The translations under genes and the position numbers were made by a program. From Antitrichia curtipendula (taxonomy: Eukaryota; Streptophyta; Bryopsida; Hypnales; Leucodontaceae), in assembly GCA_951230915.1 (NCBI GenBank), contig OX579637.1:22196001-22260000 (forward strand): a stretch of DNA of 64,000 nucleotides. The letters are read 5' to 3'. Position 1 is the stretch's first letter, and every line of letters starts with the position of its first letter. Positions 1-12,289 of this stretch are shown piece by piece. The notes under the pieces were generated by a model that worked only from the letters and a program-made list of their open reading frames with translations, had not been told where the DNA came from and did not search any database.

Positions 1-3000
1 CTAAACTACAGGTCCAGTTTATTTCCCATTATTTTTTATTCATGTGTGGGTGTATTAATTACTATACACAAATAAAATATGTTCGTGCATTCTAATACTT
101 GAGGGTGTTTGCAACTTACACCACTTTCTTCAAGTCACTTTCAAAATGAAATTCTATGACATTTGATATGGGCCGCTACTAAAGTACAGGTCCGGTTCAT
201 TTCCCATTTTTTTTTTAATCACGTGTGGGTAGATTAAATGCTACACACAAATTAAATATGTTCGTTCATTCTGATACTTGAGGGTGTTTGCAAATTACAC
301 CACTTTCTTCAACTCACTTTCAAAATGAAATTCTATGACATTTGATGTGGGCCGCCACTAAAGTACAGGTCCGGTTATTTTCCATATTTTTTTTATTCCC
401 GTGTGGGCAGATTAAACGCTACACACAAATTAAATGTGTTCATGCATCCTAATACTAGAGGGTGTTTGCAACTTACACCACTTTCTTCAAGTCACTTTCA
501 AAATGAAATTCTATGACATTTGATATGGGCCGCCACTAAAGTACAGGTCCGGTTCATTTCCCATTTGTTTTTTAATCAAGTGTGGGTAGATTAAATGCTA
601 CACACAAATTAAATATGTTCGTTCATTCTAATACCTGAGGGTGTTTGCAAATTACACCACTTTCTTCAAGTCACTTTCAAAATGAAATTCTATGACATTT
701 GATATGGGCCGCCACTAAAGTACAGGTCCGATTTATTTCCCATTTTTCTTCTATTCACGTGTGGGTGAATTAAATGCTAAACACAAATTAAATATTTTTG
801 CACATTCTAATACTTGAGGGTGTTTGCAACATACACCATTTTCTTCAAATCACTTTCAAAATCAAATTCTGTGACATTTGATGTGGGCCGCCATTAAAGT
901 ACAGGTCTTGTTTATTTCCCATTATTTTTTTATTCACGTGTGGGTGGATTAAATGCTACGCACAAATTAAATATGTTCGCATGTTCTAATACTTGAAGGT
1001 GTTTGCAAATTACACCACTTTCTTCAAGTCACTTTCAAAATGAAATTCTATGACATTTGATATGGGCCGCCACTAAAGTACAGGTCCGGTTCATTTCCTA
1101 TTTTTTTAATATTTATGTGTAAGTGTATTATTTGCTGTACACAAATTAAATGTGTTCATGCAATCTGATAGTTGAGGGTGTTTGCAAATTAATTCACTTT
1201 CTTCAAGTCACTTTCAAAATGAAATTCTATGACATTTGATGTGGGCCGCCACTAAAGTACAGGTCAGGTTTATTTCCCATTTTTTTTTTAATCACGTGTG
1301 GGTAGATTAAATGCTACACACAAATTAAATATTTTCGCACGTTCTAATACTTGAAGGTGTTTGCAACTTACACCACTTTCTTCAGTCACTTTCAAAATGA
1401 AATTCTATGACATTTGATATGGGCCGCCACTAAAGTACAGGTCCGGATTATTTCCCATTTCTTTTCTTATTCACGTGTGGGTCCATTAAATGCTACACAC
1501 AAATTAAATATATTCGTGCATTCTAATACTTGAGGGTGTTTGCAAATTACACCACTTTCTTCAAGTCACTCTCACAATGAAATTCTATGACATTTGATAT
1601 GGGCCGCCACTAAAGTGCATGTCCGATTCATTTCCCATTTGTTTTTTATTCACATGTGGGTGGATTAAATGCTACACACAAATTAAATATTTTCGCACGT
1701 TCTAATACTTGAAGGTGTTTGCCACTTACTACACTTTCTTCAAGTCACTTTCACAATGAAATTCTATGACATTTGATATGGGCAGCCACTAGAGTACAGG
1801 TCCGGTTCATTTTCCATTTGTTTTTTATTCACGTGTGGGTGGATTAAATGCTACACACAAATTAAATATTTTCGCACGTTCTAATACTTGAAGGTGTTTG
1901 CCACTTACTACAATTTCTTCAAGTCACTTTCACAATGAAATTCTATGACATTTGATATGGCCAGCCACTAAAGTACAGTTCAGGTTCATTTTCCATTTGT
2001 TTTTTATTCACGTGTGAGTGGATTAAATGCTACACACAAATTAAATATTTTCGCACATTCTAATACTTGAAGGTGTTTGCAAATTACACCACTTTCTTCA
2101 ACTCAATTTCACAATGAAATTCTATGACATTTGATATCGGCCGCCACTAGAGCACAGGTCCGGTTATTTTCCATATTTTTTTTATTCACGTGTGGGCAGA
2201 TTAAATGCTACACACAAATTAATTGTGTTCATGCATTCTAATACTTGAGGGTGTTTGCCACTTACTACACTTTCTTCAAGTCACTTTCACAATGAAATTC
2301 TATGACATTTGATATGGGCCGCCACTAAAGTACAGGTCCGGTTTATTTCCCATTTGTTTCTTTAATCACGTGTGGGTCGATTAAATGCTACACACAAATG
2401 AAATATGTTCGTTCATTCTAATACATGAGGGTGTTTGCAAATTACACCACTTTCTTCAAGTCACTTTCACAATGAAATTCTATGACATTTCATATGGGCT
2501 GCCACTAAAGTACACGTCCAGTTTATTTCCCATTTTTTTTTTATTCACGTGTGGGTGGACTAAATGCTACACACAAATTAAATATTTTCGCACGTTCTAA
2601 TACTTGAAGGTGTTTGCAAATTATACCACTTTCTTCAAGTCACTTTCACAATGAAATTCTAAGACATTTGATATGGGCTAACACTAAAGTACACGTCCAG
2701 TATAATTCTCATTTCTCTTTTTATTCACGTGTGGGTAGATTAAATGCTACACACAAATGAAATATGTTCGTGCATTCTAATACTTGAGGGTGTTTGCAAA
2801 TTACACCACTTTCTTCAAGTCACTTTCACAATGAAATTCTATGACATTTCATATGGGCTGACACTAAAGTACACGTCCAGTTTATTTCTCATTTCTCTTT
2901 TTATTCACGTGTGGGTAGTTTAAATGCTCCACAGAAATGAAATATGTTCGTGCATTCCAATACTTGAAGGTGTTTGCAACTTACACCACTTTCTTCAAGT

Positions 3001-4293
3001 CACTTTCACAATGAAATTCTATGACATTTGATATGGGCCGCCACTAAAGTGCAGGTCTGATTCATTTCCCATTTGTTTTTTATTCACATGTGGGTGGATT
3101 AAATGCTACACACAAATGAAATATTTTCGCACGTTCTAATACTTGAAGGTGTTTGCCACTTACTACACTTTCTTCAAGTCACTTTCACAATGAAATTCTA
3201 TGACATTTGATATGGGCCGCCACTAAAGTGCAGGTCTGATTCATTTCCCATTTGTTTTTTATTCACGTGTGGGTAGACTAAATGCTACACACAAATTAAA
3301 TATTTTCGCACGTTCTAATACTTGAAGGTGTTTGCAAATTACACCACTTTCTTCAAGTAGCTTTAAAAATGAAATTCTATGACATTTGATATGGGCCGCC
3401 ACTAAAGTACAGGTCCGGTTCATTTCCCATTCGTTTTTTATTCACGTGTGGGTGGATTAAATGCTACACACAAATTAAATATTTTCGCAGGTTCTAATAC
3501 TTGAAGGTGTTTGCAACTTACACCACTTTCTTCAAGTCACTTTCAAAATGAAATTCTATGACATTTGATATGGGCCGCCACTAAAGTACAGGTCCGGTTT
3601 ATTTCCCATTTGTTTCTTTAATCACGTGTGGGTAGATTAAATGCTACACACAAATGAAATATGTTCGTTCATTCTAATACATGAGGGTGTTTGCAAATTA
3701 CACCACTTTCTTCAAGTCACTTTCACAATGAAATTCTATGACATTTGATATGGGCCGCCACTAAAGTGCAGGTCCGGTTCATTTCCCATTTGTTTTTTAT
3801 TCACGTGTGGGTGGATTAAATGCTACACACAAATTAAATATTTTCGCACGTTCTAATACTTGAAGGTGTTTGCAAATTACACCACTTTCTTCAAGTCACT
3901 TTCAAAATGAAATTCTATGACATTTGATATGGGCCGCCACTAAAGTACAGGTCCGGTTCATTTCCCATTCGTTTTTTATTCACGTGTGGGTGGATTAAAT
4001 GCTACACACAAATTAAATATTTTCGCACGTTCTAATACCTGAAGGTGTTTGCAATTTACACCACTTTCTTCAAGTTGCTTTAAAAAAGAAATTCTATGAC
4101 ATTTGATATGGGCCGCCACTAAAGTACACGTCCGGTTCATTTCCCATTCGTTTTTTATTCACGTGTGGGTGGATTAAATGCTACACACAAATTAAATATT
4201 TTCGCACGTTCTAATACTTGAAGGTGTTTGCAATTTACACCACTTTCTTCAAGTCACTTTCACAATGAAATTCTATGACATTTGATATGGGCC
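1..4293 (+). repeat. Satellite, CpG-rich early subfamily
   Basis: Monomers of about 179 bp, mostly with GATATGGGCCGCCACTAAAG, AGGTCCGG, TTCACGTG and either TTCGTTCATTC or TTTTCGCACGTTC in the variable part. These carry more CpG sites than monomers at the other end of the window. Neighbouring monomers differ at several positions and no strict higher-order period is visible. A variant with CACAATGAAATTC in place of CAAAATG is frequent from about 1,570 on. A GATATGGG/GATGTGGG alternation marks monomer subtypes. No other content was seen. Confidence 0.9.
218..225. other. Representative conserved CACGTG box
   Basis: The palindrome CACGTG, usually in the context TATTCACGTGTGGG and here AATCACGTGTGGG, lies directly after the T-run in most monomers of the first ~38 kb. 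It is the core of the plant G-box and of the E-box class recognised by bHLH and bZIP proteins. No bound factor can be shown from sequence. It is listed once as an example, since listing every copy would add hundreds of identical entries. Confidence 0.7.
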
Positions 4294-4636
4294 ACCACTA
4301 AAGTACACGTCTGGTTCATTTCCCATTCGTTTTTTATTCACGTGTGGGTGGATTAAATGCTACACACAAATTAAATATTTTCGCACGTTCTAATACCTGA
4401 AGGTGTTTGCAATTTACACCACTTTCTTCAAGTCACTTTCAAAATGAAATTCTATGACATTTGATATCAGCCGCCACTTAAGTACACGTCCGGTTCATTT
4501 CCCATTATTTTTTTATTCATGTGTAAGTGTATTATTTGCTGTACACAAATTAAATATGTTCGTGCATTCTAATACTAGAGGGTGTGTGCAAATTAAACCA
4601 CTTTCTTCAAGTTACTTTCAAAATGAAATTCTATGA
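4294..4636 (+). repeat. GATATCAG-type two-monomer segment, copy 1
   Basis: This segment contains the unusual junction GATATCAGCCGCCACTTAAG and a monomer with TGTGTAAGTGTATTATTTGC, which lacks CACGTG (CATGTG instead). Near-identical copies lie at offsets of about 1,253, 5,376 and 5,913 bp, which are 7, 30 and 33 monomer lengths. The same 60-codon open frame appears in each copy with at most a few substitutions, which shows that the frame is a by-product of duplication and not a gene. Confidence 0.8.
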
Positions 4637-6299
4637 CATTTGTTGTGGGCCGCCACTAAAGTGCAGGTCCGGATTATTTCCCATTTGTTTTTAATTCACA
4701 TGTGGGTGGATTAAATGCTACACACAAATTAAATATATTCGTGCATTCTAATACTTGAGGGTGTTTGCAAATTACACCACTTTCTTCAAGTCACTCTCAC
4801 AATGAAATTCTATGACATTTGATATGGGCCGCCACTAAAGTGCATGTCCGATTCATTTCCCATTTGTTTTTTATTCACATGTGGGTGGATTAAATGCTAC
4901 ACACAAATTAAATATTTTCGCACGTTCTAATACTTGAAGGTGTTTGCCACTTACTACACTTTCTTCAAGTCACTTTCACAATGAAATTCTATGACATTTG
5001 ATATGGGCGGCCACTAGAGTACAGGTCCGGTTCATTTTCCATTTGTTTTTTATTCACGTGTGGGTGGATTAAATGCTACACACAAATTAAATATTTTCGC
5101 ACGTTCTAATACTTGAAGGTGTTTGCAAATTACACCACTTTCTTCAGTCACTTTCAAAATGAAATTCTATGACATTTGATATGGGCCGCCACTAAAGTAC
5201 AGGTCCGGTTCATTTCCCATTCGTTTTTTTAATCACGTGTGGGTCGATTAAATGCTACACACAAATTAAATATGTTCGTTCATTCTAATACATGAGGGTG
5301 TTTGCAAATTACACCACTTTCTTCATGTCACTCTCACAATGAAATTCTATGACATTTGATATGGGCCGCCACTAAAGTACACGTCCGGTTCATTTCCCAT
5401 TCGTTTTTTATTCACGTGTGGGTGGATTAAATGCTACACACAAATTAAATATTTTCGCACATTCTAATACTTGAAGGTGTTTGCAACTTACACCACTTTC
5501 TTCAAGTCACTTTCACAATGAAATTCTATGACATTTGATATGGGCCGCCACTAAAGTACACGTCTGGTTCATTTCCCATTCGTTTTTTATTCACGTGTGG
5601 GTGGATTAAATGCTACACACAAATTAAATATTTTCGCACGTTCTAATACCTGAAGGTGTTTGCAATTTACACCACTTTCTTCAAGTCACTTTCAAAATGA
5701 AATTCTATGACATTTGATATCAGCCGCCACTTAAGTACACGTCCGGTTCATTTCCCATTATTTTTTTATTCATGTGTAAGTGTATTATTTGCTGTACACA
5801 AATTAAATATGTTCGTGCATTCTAATACTAGAGGGTGTGTGCAAATTAAACCACTTTCTTCAAGTTACTTTCAAAATGAAATTCTATGACATTTATTGTG
5901 GGCCGCCACTAAAGTACAGGTCCGGATTATTTCCCATTTCTTTTCTTATTCACGTGTGGGTCGATTAAATGCTACACACAAATTAAATATATTCGTGCAT
6001 TCTAATACTTGAGGCTGTTTGCAAATTACACCACTTTCTTCAAGTCACTCTCACAATGAAATTCTATGACATTTGATATGGGCCGCCACTAAAGTGCATG
6101 TCCGATTCATTTCCCATTTGTTTTTTATTCACATGTGGGTGGATTAAATGCTACATACAAATTAAATATTTTCGCACGTTCTAATACTTGAAGGTGTTTG
6201 CCACTTACTACACTTTCTTCAAGTCACTTTCACAATGAAATTCTATGACATTTGATATGGGCAGCCACTAGAGTACAGGTCCGGTTCATTTTCCATTTG
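4637..6299 (+). repeat. Satellite, mixed early monomers
   Basis: Ordinary early-subfamily monomers, apart from the duplicated segment at 5,547-5,889. A recurrent variant pair (GTGCATGTCCGATTC followed by TTCACATGTGGG) appears near 1,616, 4,839, 6,095, 6,991 and 7,530. That indicates dispersal of a short monomer block rather than a regular higher-order period. Confidence 0.85.
5547..5889 (+). repeat. GATATCAG-type segment, copy 2
   Basis: Matches copy 1 at an offset of 1,253 bp (7 monomers). Similarity extends some way further left, to about 5,443. The following monomer (CCGGATTATTTCCC with TTTCTTTTCTTATTC) also resembles those near 1,441 and 7,360, so short runs of monomers were copied repeatedly inside the first 11 kb. 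Confidence 0.78.
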
Positions 6300-6988
6300 T
6301 TTTTTATTCACGTGTGGGTGGATTAAATGCTACACACAAATTAAATATTTTCGCACGTTCTAATACTTGAAGGTGTTTGCAACTTACACCACTTTCTTCA
6401 AGTCACTTTCACAATGAAATTCTATGACATTTCATATGGGCTGACACTAAAGTACACGTCCAGTTTATTTCTCATTTCTCTTTTTATTCACGTGTGGGTA
6501 GATTAAATGCTCCACACAAATGAAATATGTTCGTGCATTCTAATACTTGAGGGTGTTTGCAAATTACACCACTTTCTTCAAGTCACTTTCACAATGAAAT
6601 TCTATGATACATGATGTGGGCCGGCACTAAAGTACAGGTCCGGTTTATTTCCCATTTGTTTTTTATTCACGTGTGGGTGGATTAAATGCTACACACAAAT
6701 TAAATATTTTCGCACGTTCTAATACTTGAAGGTGTTTGCAAATTACACCACTTTCTTCAAGTTGCTTTAAAAATGAAATTCTATGACATTTGATATGGGC
6801 CGCCACTAAAGTACAGGTCCGGTTCATTTCCCATTCGTTTTTTATTCACGTGTGGGTGGATTAAATGCTAAACACAAATTAAATATTTTCGCACGTTCTA
6901 ATACCTGAAGGTGTTTGCAATTTACACCACTTTCTTCAAGTTGCTTTAAAAATGAAATTCTATGACATTTGATATGGGCCGCCACTAA
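6300..6988 (+). repeat. Four-monomer block, copy 1 (offset 1,435)
   Basis: Copied at 7,735-8,423 with an offset of 1,435 bp (8 monomers). Diagnostic features are TTCATATGGGCTGACAC at about 6,431 and GATACATGATGTGGGCCGG at 6,606. The TTCATATGGGCTGACAC marker recurs at 6,431, 7,148, 7,866 and 8,583, that is every 717-718 bp (4 monomers), and also near 2,848. Confidence 0.82.
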
Positions 6989-7734
6989 AGTGCATGTCCG
7001 ATTCATTTCCCATTTGTTTTTTATTCACATGTGGGTGGATTAAATGCTACACACAAATTAAATATTTTCGCACGTTCTAATACTTGAAGGTGTTTGCAAC
7101 TTACACCACTTTCTTCAAGTCACTTTCACAATGAAATTCTATGACATTTCATATGGGCTGACACTAAAGTACACGTCCAGTTTATTTCTCATTTCTCTTT
7201 TTATTCACGTGTGGGTAGATTAAATGCTCCACACAAATGAAATATGTTCGTGCATTCTAATACTTGAGGGTGTGTGCAAATTAAACCACTTTCTTCAAGT
7301 TACTTTCAAAATGAAATTCTATGACATTTGTTGTGGGCCGCCACTAAAGTACAGGTCCAGATTATTTCCCATTTCTTTTCTTATTCACGTGTGGGTCCAT
7401 TAAATGCTACACACAAATTAAATATATTCGTGCATTCTAATACTTGAGGGTGTTTGCAAATTACACCACTTTCTTCAAGTCACTCTCACAATGAAATTCT
7501 ATGACATTTGATATGGGCCGCCACTAAAGTGCATGTCCGATTCATTTCCCATTTGTTTTTAATTCACATGTGGGTGGATTAAATGCTACACACAAATTAA
7601 ATATTTTCGCACGTTCTAATACTTGAAGGTGTTTGCCACTTACTACACTTTCTTCATGTCACTCTCACAATGAAATTCTATGACATTTGATATGGGCTGC
7701 CACTAAAGTACACGTCCAGTTTATTTCCCATTTT
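6989..7734 (+). repeat. Satellite between the two four-monomer blocks
   Basis: Four monomers. One carries the 717-bp marker at 7,148, followed by monomers similar to those around 1,441-1,620 (CAGATTATTTCCC with TTTCTTTTC, then GTGCATGTCCGATTC). No non-satellite sequence. Confidence 0.82.
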
Positions 7735-8423
7735 TTTTTTATTCACGTGTGGGTGGATTAAATGCTACACACAAATTAAATATTTTCGCACGTTCTAATA
7801 CTTGAAGGTGTTTGCAACTTACACCACTTTCTTCAAGTCACTTTCACAATGAAATTCTATGACATTTCATATGGGCTGACACTAAAGTACACGTCCAGTT
7901 TATTTCTCATTTCTCTTTTTATTCACGTGTGGGTAGATTAAATGCTCCACACAAATGAAATATGTTCGTGCATTCTAATACTTGAGGGTGTTTGCAAATT
8001 ACACCACTTTCTTCAAGTCACTTTCACAATGAAATTCTATGATACATGATGTGGGCCGGCACTAAAGTACAGGTCCGGTTTATTTCCCATTTGTTTTTTA
8101 TTCACGTGTGGGTGGATTAAATGCTACACACAAATTAAATATTTTCGCACGTTCTAATACTTGAAGGTGTTTGCAAATTACACCACTTTCTTCAAGTTGC
8201 TTTAAAAATGAAACTCTATGACATTTGATATGGGCCGCCACTAAAGTACAGGTCCGGTTCATTTCCCATTCGTTTTTTATTCACGTGTGGGTGGATTAAA
8301 TGCTAGACACAAATTAAATATTTTCGCACGTTCTAATACCTGAAGGTGTTTGCAATTTACACCACTTTCTTCAAGTTGCTTTAAAAATGAAATTCTATGA
8401 CATTTGATATGGGCCGCCACTAA
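7735..8423 (+). repeat. Four-monomer block, copy 2 (offset 1,435)
   Basis: Second copy of the block at 6,300-6,988, with GATACATGATGTGGGCCGG at 8,041. Only scattered substitutions separate the copies, for example AAACTC for AAATTC and CTAGACAC for CTAAACAC. Confidence 0.82.
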
Positions 8424-9669
8424 TGTACACGTCCGGTTCATTTCCCATTCGTTTTTTATTCACGTGTGGGTAGATTAAATGCTCCACACAAATGAAATAT
8501 GTTCGTGCATTCTAATACTTGAGGGTGTTTGCAAATTACACCACTTTCTCCAAGTCACTTTCACAATGAAATTCTATGACATTTCATATGGGCTGACACT
8601 AAAGTATACGTCCAGTTTATTTCTCATTTCTCTTTTTATTCACGTGTGGGTAGATTAAATGCTCCACACAAATGAAATATGTTTGTGCATTCTAATACTT
8701 GAAGGTGTTTGCAACTTACACCACTTTCTTCAAGTCACTTTCACAATGAAATTCTATGACATTTGATATGGGCCGCCACTAAAGTGCAGGTCCGGTTCAT
8801 TTCCCATTTGTTTTTTATTCACATGTGGGTGGATTAAATGCTACACACAAAGTAAATATTTTCGCACGTTCTAATACTTGAAGGTGTTTGCAAATTACAC
8901 CACTTTCTTCAAGTTGCTTTCAAAATGAAATTCTATGACATTTGATATGGGCCGCCACTAAAGTACAGGTCCGGTTCATTTCCTATGTTTTTTTTATTCA
9001 CTTGTGGGTGGATTAAATGCTACACACAAATTAAATATTTTCGCACGTTCTAATACTTGAAGGTGTTTGCCACTTACTACACTTTCTTCAAGTCACTTTC
9101 ACAATGAAATTCTATGACATTTGATATGGGCCGCCACTAAAGTGCAGGTCCGGTTCATTTCCCATTTGTTTTTTATTCACGTGTGGGTGGATTAAATGCT
9201 ACACACAAATTAAATATTTTCGCACGTTCTAATACTTGAAGGTGTTTGCAAATTACACCACTTTCTTCAAGTCACTTTCACAATGAAATTCTATGACATT
9301 TGATATGGGCCGCCACTAAAGTGCAGGTCCGGTTCATTTCCTATGTGTTTTTTATTCACGTGTGGGTGCATTAAATGCTACACACAAATTAAATATTTTC
9401 GCACGTTCTAATACTTGAAGGTGTTTGCAAATTACACCACTTTCTTCAAGTTGCTTTAAAAATGAAATTCTATGACATTTGATATGGGCCGCCACTATAG
9501 TACAGGTCCGGTTCATTTCCCATTCGTTTTTTATTCACATGTGGGTGGATTAAGTGCTACACACAAATTAAATATTTTCGCACGTTCTAATACTTGAAGG
9601 TGTTTGCAAATTACACCATTTACTTCAAGTTGCTTTAAAAATGAAATTCTATGACATTTGATATGGGCC

Positions 9670-10012
9670 GCCACTAAAGTACACGTCTGGTTCATTTCCC
9701 ATTCGTTTTTTATTCACGTGTGGGTGGATTAAATGCTACACACAAATTAAATATTTTCGCACGTTCTAATACCTGAAGGTGTTTGCAATTTACACCACTT
9801 TCTTCAAGTCACTTTCAAAATGAAATTCTATGACATTTGATATCAGCCGCCACTTAAGTACACGTCCGGTTCATTTCCCATTATTTTTTTATTCATGTGT
9901 AAGTGTATTATTTGCTGTACACAAATTAAATATGTTCGTGCATTCTAATACTAGAGGGTGTTTGCAAATTAAACCACTTTCTTCAAGTTACTTTCAAAAT
10001 GAAATTCTATGA
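9670..10012 (+). repeat. GATATCAG-type segment, copy 3
   Basis: Third copy of the GATATCAGCCGCCACTTAAG plus TGTGTAAGTGTATTATTTGC segment. It is followed by a monomer with TCTGGTTTTTTTCCCAG, a type that recurs near 11,300. Confidence 0.78.
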
Positions 10013-10206
10013 CATTTGATGTGGGCCGCCACTAAAGTATAGGTCTGGTTTTTTTCCCAGATTTTTTTTATTCACGTGTGGGAGGATTAATTGCTACACA
10101 CAAATTAAATATTTTCGCACGTTCTAATACTTGAAGGTGTTTGCAAATTACACCACTTTCTTCAAGTTGCTTTAAAAATGAAATTCTATGACATTTGATA
10201 TGGGCC

Positions 10207-10549
10207 GCCACTAAAGTACAGGTCCGGTTCATTTCCCATTCGTTTTTTATTCACGTGTGGGTGGATTAAATGCTACACACAAATTAAATATTTTCGCACG
10301 TTCTAATACCTGAAGGTGTTTGCAATTTACACCACTTTCTTCAAGTCACTTTCAAAATGAAATTCTATGACATTTGATATCAGCCGCCACTTAAGTACAC
10401 GTCCGGTTCATTTCCCATTATTTTTTTATTCATGTGTAAGTGTATTATTTGCTGTACACAAATTAAATATGTTCGTGCATTCTAATACTAGAGGGTGTTT
10501 GCAAATTACACCACTTTCTTCAAGTCACTTTCAAAATGAAATTCTATGA
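10207..10549 (+). repeat. GATATCAG-type segment, copy 4
   Basis: Fourth copy, 537 bp (3 monomers) after copy 3. This local three-monomer duplication shows ongoing unequal exchange in this part of the array. Confidence 0.78.
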
Positions 10550-11514
10550 CATTTGTTGTGGGCTGCCACTAAAGTACAGGTCCGGAGTATTTCCCATTTC
10601 TTTTTTTATTCACGTGTGGGTAGATTAAATGCTACACACAAATGAAATATGTTCGTGCATTCTAATACTAGAGGGTGTTTGCAAATTACACCACTTTCTT
10701 CAAGTTACTTTCACAATGAAATTCTATGACATTTGATATGGGCCGCCACTAAAGTGCAGGTCCGGTTCATTTCCTATGTTTTTTTTATTCACGTGTGGGT
10801 GGATTAAATGCTACACACAAATTAAATATTTTCGCACGTTCTAATACTTGAAGGTGTTTGCCACTTACACCAATTTCTTCAAGTTACTTTTAATATGAAA
10901 TTCTATTACATTTGGTGTTGGTCGCCACTAAGGTACAAGTCCGGTTATTTTCCATTTGTTTTTTATTCACGTGTGGGTGGACTAAATGCTACACACAAAT
11001 TACTTATTTTCGCACGTTCTAATACTAGAGGGTGTTTGCAAATTAAGCCACTTTCTTCAAATTACTTTCAAAATGAAATTCTACGACATCTGATGTGGGC
11101 CGCCACTAAAGTATAGGTTCAGTTTATTTCCCATTTTATTTTATTCACGTGTGGGCGGATTAAATGTTGTACACAAATTAAATAGGTTTGTGCATTCTAA
11201 TACTAGAGGGTGTTTGCAAATTAAACCACTTTCTTCAAGTTACTTTCAAAATGAAATTCTATGACATTTGATGTGGGCCGCCACTAAAGTATAGGTCTGG
11301 TTTTTTTCCCAGATTTTTCTTATTCACGTGTGGGTGGATTAAATGCTACACACAAATTAAATATTTTTGCACTTTCTAATACTAGAGGGTGTCTGCAAAT
11401 TAAACCACTTTCTTCAAGTTACTTTCAATATGAAATTCTTTGACATATGATGTGGGCCGCCACTAAAGTACACGTCCGATTCATTTTCCATTTGTTTTTT
11501 ATTCATGTATGGGT

Positions 11515-12289
11515 GGATTAAATGCTACACACAAATTAAATATTTTCGCACGTTCTAATACTTGAAGGTGTTTGTGCAAATTACACCACTTTCATCAAGT
11601 CACTTTCAAAATGAAATTCTATGACATTTGATGTGGGCCGCCACTAAAGTACAGGTCCGGTTCAATTCCCACTATTTTTTTATTCACGTGTGGGTGGACT
11701 AAATGCTACACACAAATTAAATAATTTCGCACGTTCTAATACTTGAAGGTCTTTTCCACTTACACCACTTTCTTCAAGTCACTTTCAAAATGAAATTCTA
11801 TGATATTTGATATCGGCCGCCACTAAAGTACAGGTTCGCTTCATTTCCCATTCGTTTTTTACCCACATGTGGGTGGATTAAATGCTACACACAAATTAAA
11901 TATTTTCGCACGTTCTAATACTTGAAGGTGTTTGTGCAAATTACACCAGTTTCTTCAAGTCACTTTCAAAATGAAATTCTATGACATTTGATGTGGGCCG
12001 CCACTAAAGTACAGGTCCGGTTCAATTCCCACTATTATTTTATTCACGTGTGGGTGGACTAAATGCTACAGACAAATTAAATAATTTCGCACGTTCTAAT
12101 ACTTGAAGGTCTTTTCCACTTACACCACTTTCTTCAAGTCACTTTCAAAATGAAATTCTATGATATTTGATATCGGCCGCCACTAAAGTATAGGTTCGCT
12201 TCATTTCCCATTCGTTTTTTACCCACATGTGGGTGGATTAAATGCTACACACAAATTAAATATTTTCGCACGTTCTAATACTTGAAGGT
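11515..12289 (+). repeat. 360-bp dimer tandem duplication
   Basis: The line of sequence starting at 11,521 repeats at 11,881, an exact 360-bp offset. Each dimer carries a 2-bp insertion variant (TTTGTGCAAATTAC rather than TTTGCAAATTAC) and one TTTTTTACCCACATGTGGG monomer, in which CACGTG is replaced by CACATG. The 360-bp dimer is 2 bp longer than the 358-bp dimers elsewhere, which the TG insertion could explain. Confidence 0.85.

Larger units (their letters stand above)
8424..11514 (+). repeat. Satellite, early subfamily to transition
   Basis: Early-subfamily monomers with TTTTCGCACGTTC, including two GATATCAG segments described separately. From about 10,880 onward a new subtype appears with ACTAGAGGGTGTTTGC, AATTAAACCAC and TCAAGTTAC, and it alternates with the older types. 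Confidence 0.85.

Noticed and set aside
218..225. Yeast CDEI-like site (RTCACRTG) as a point-centromere element
   Set aside because: ATCACGTG fits the eight-base motif in monomers with AATCACGTG, but most monomers read TTCACGTG. A CDEIII partner was not recognised, and the array is a regional satellite. The match follows from containing CACGTG.
2385..2600. 71-codon open frame
   Set aside because: It lies wholly within ordinary satellite monomers, and the corresponding frame in adjacent monomers has stops.
4454..4636. 60-codon open frame repeated at 5,707, 9,830 and 10,367
   Set aside because: The four copies follow the duplicated GATATCAG segment; the frame is a by-product of copying.
10895..11116. 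73-codon open frame, and related 63-codon frames at 12,945 and 14,736
   Set aside because: Satellite read-through; the related frames track the 1,791-bp duplication and the same monomer subtype.
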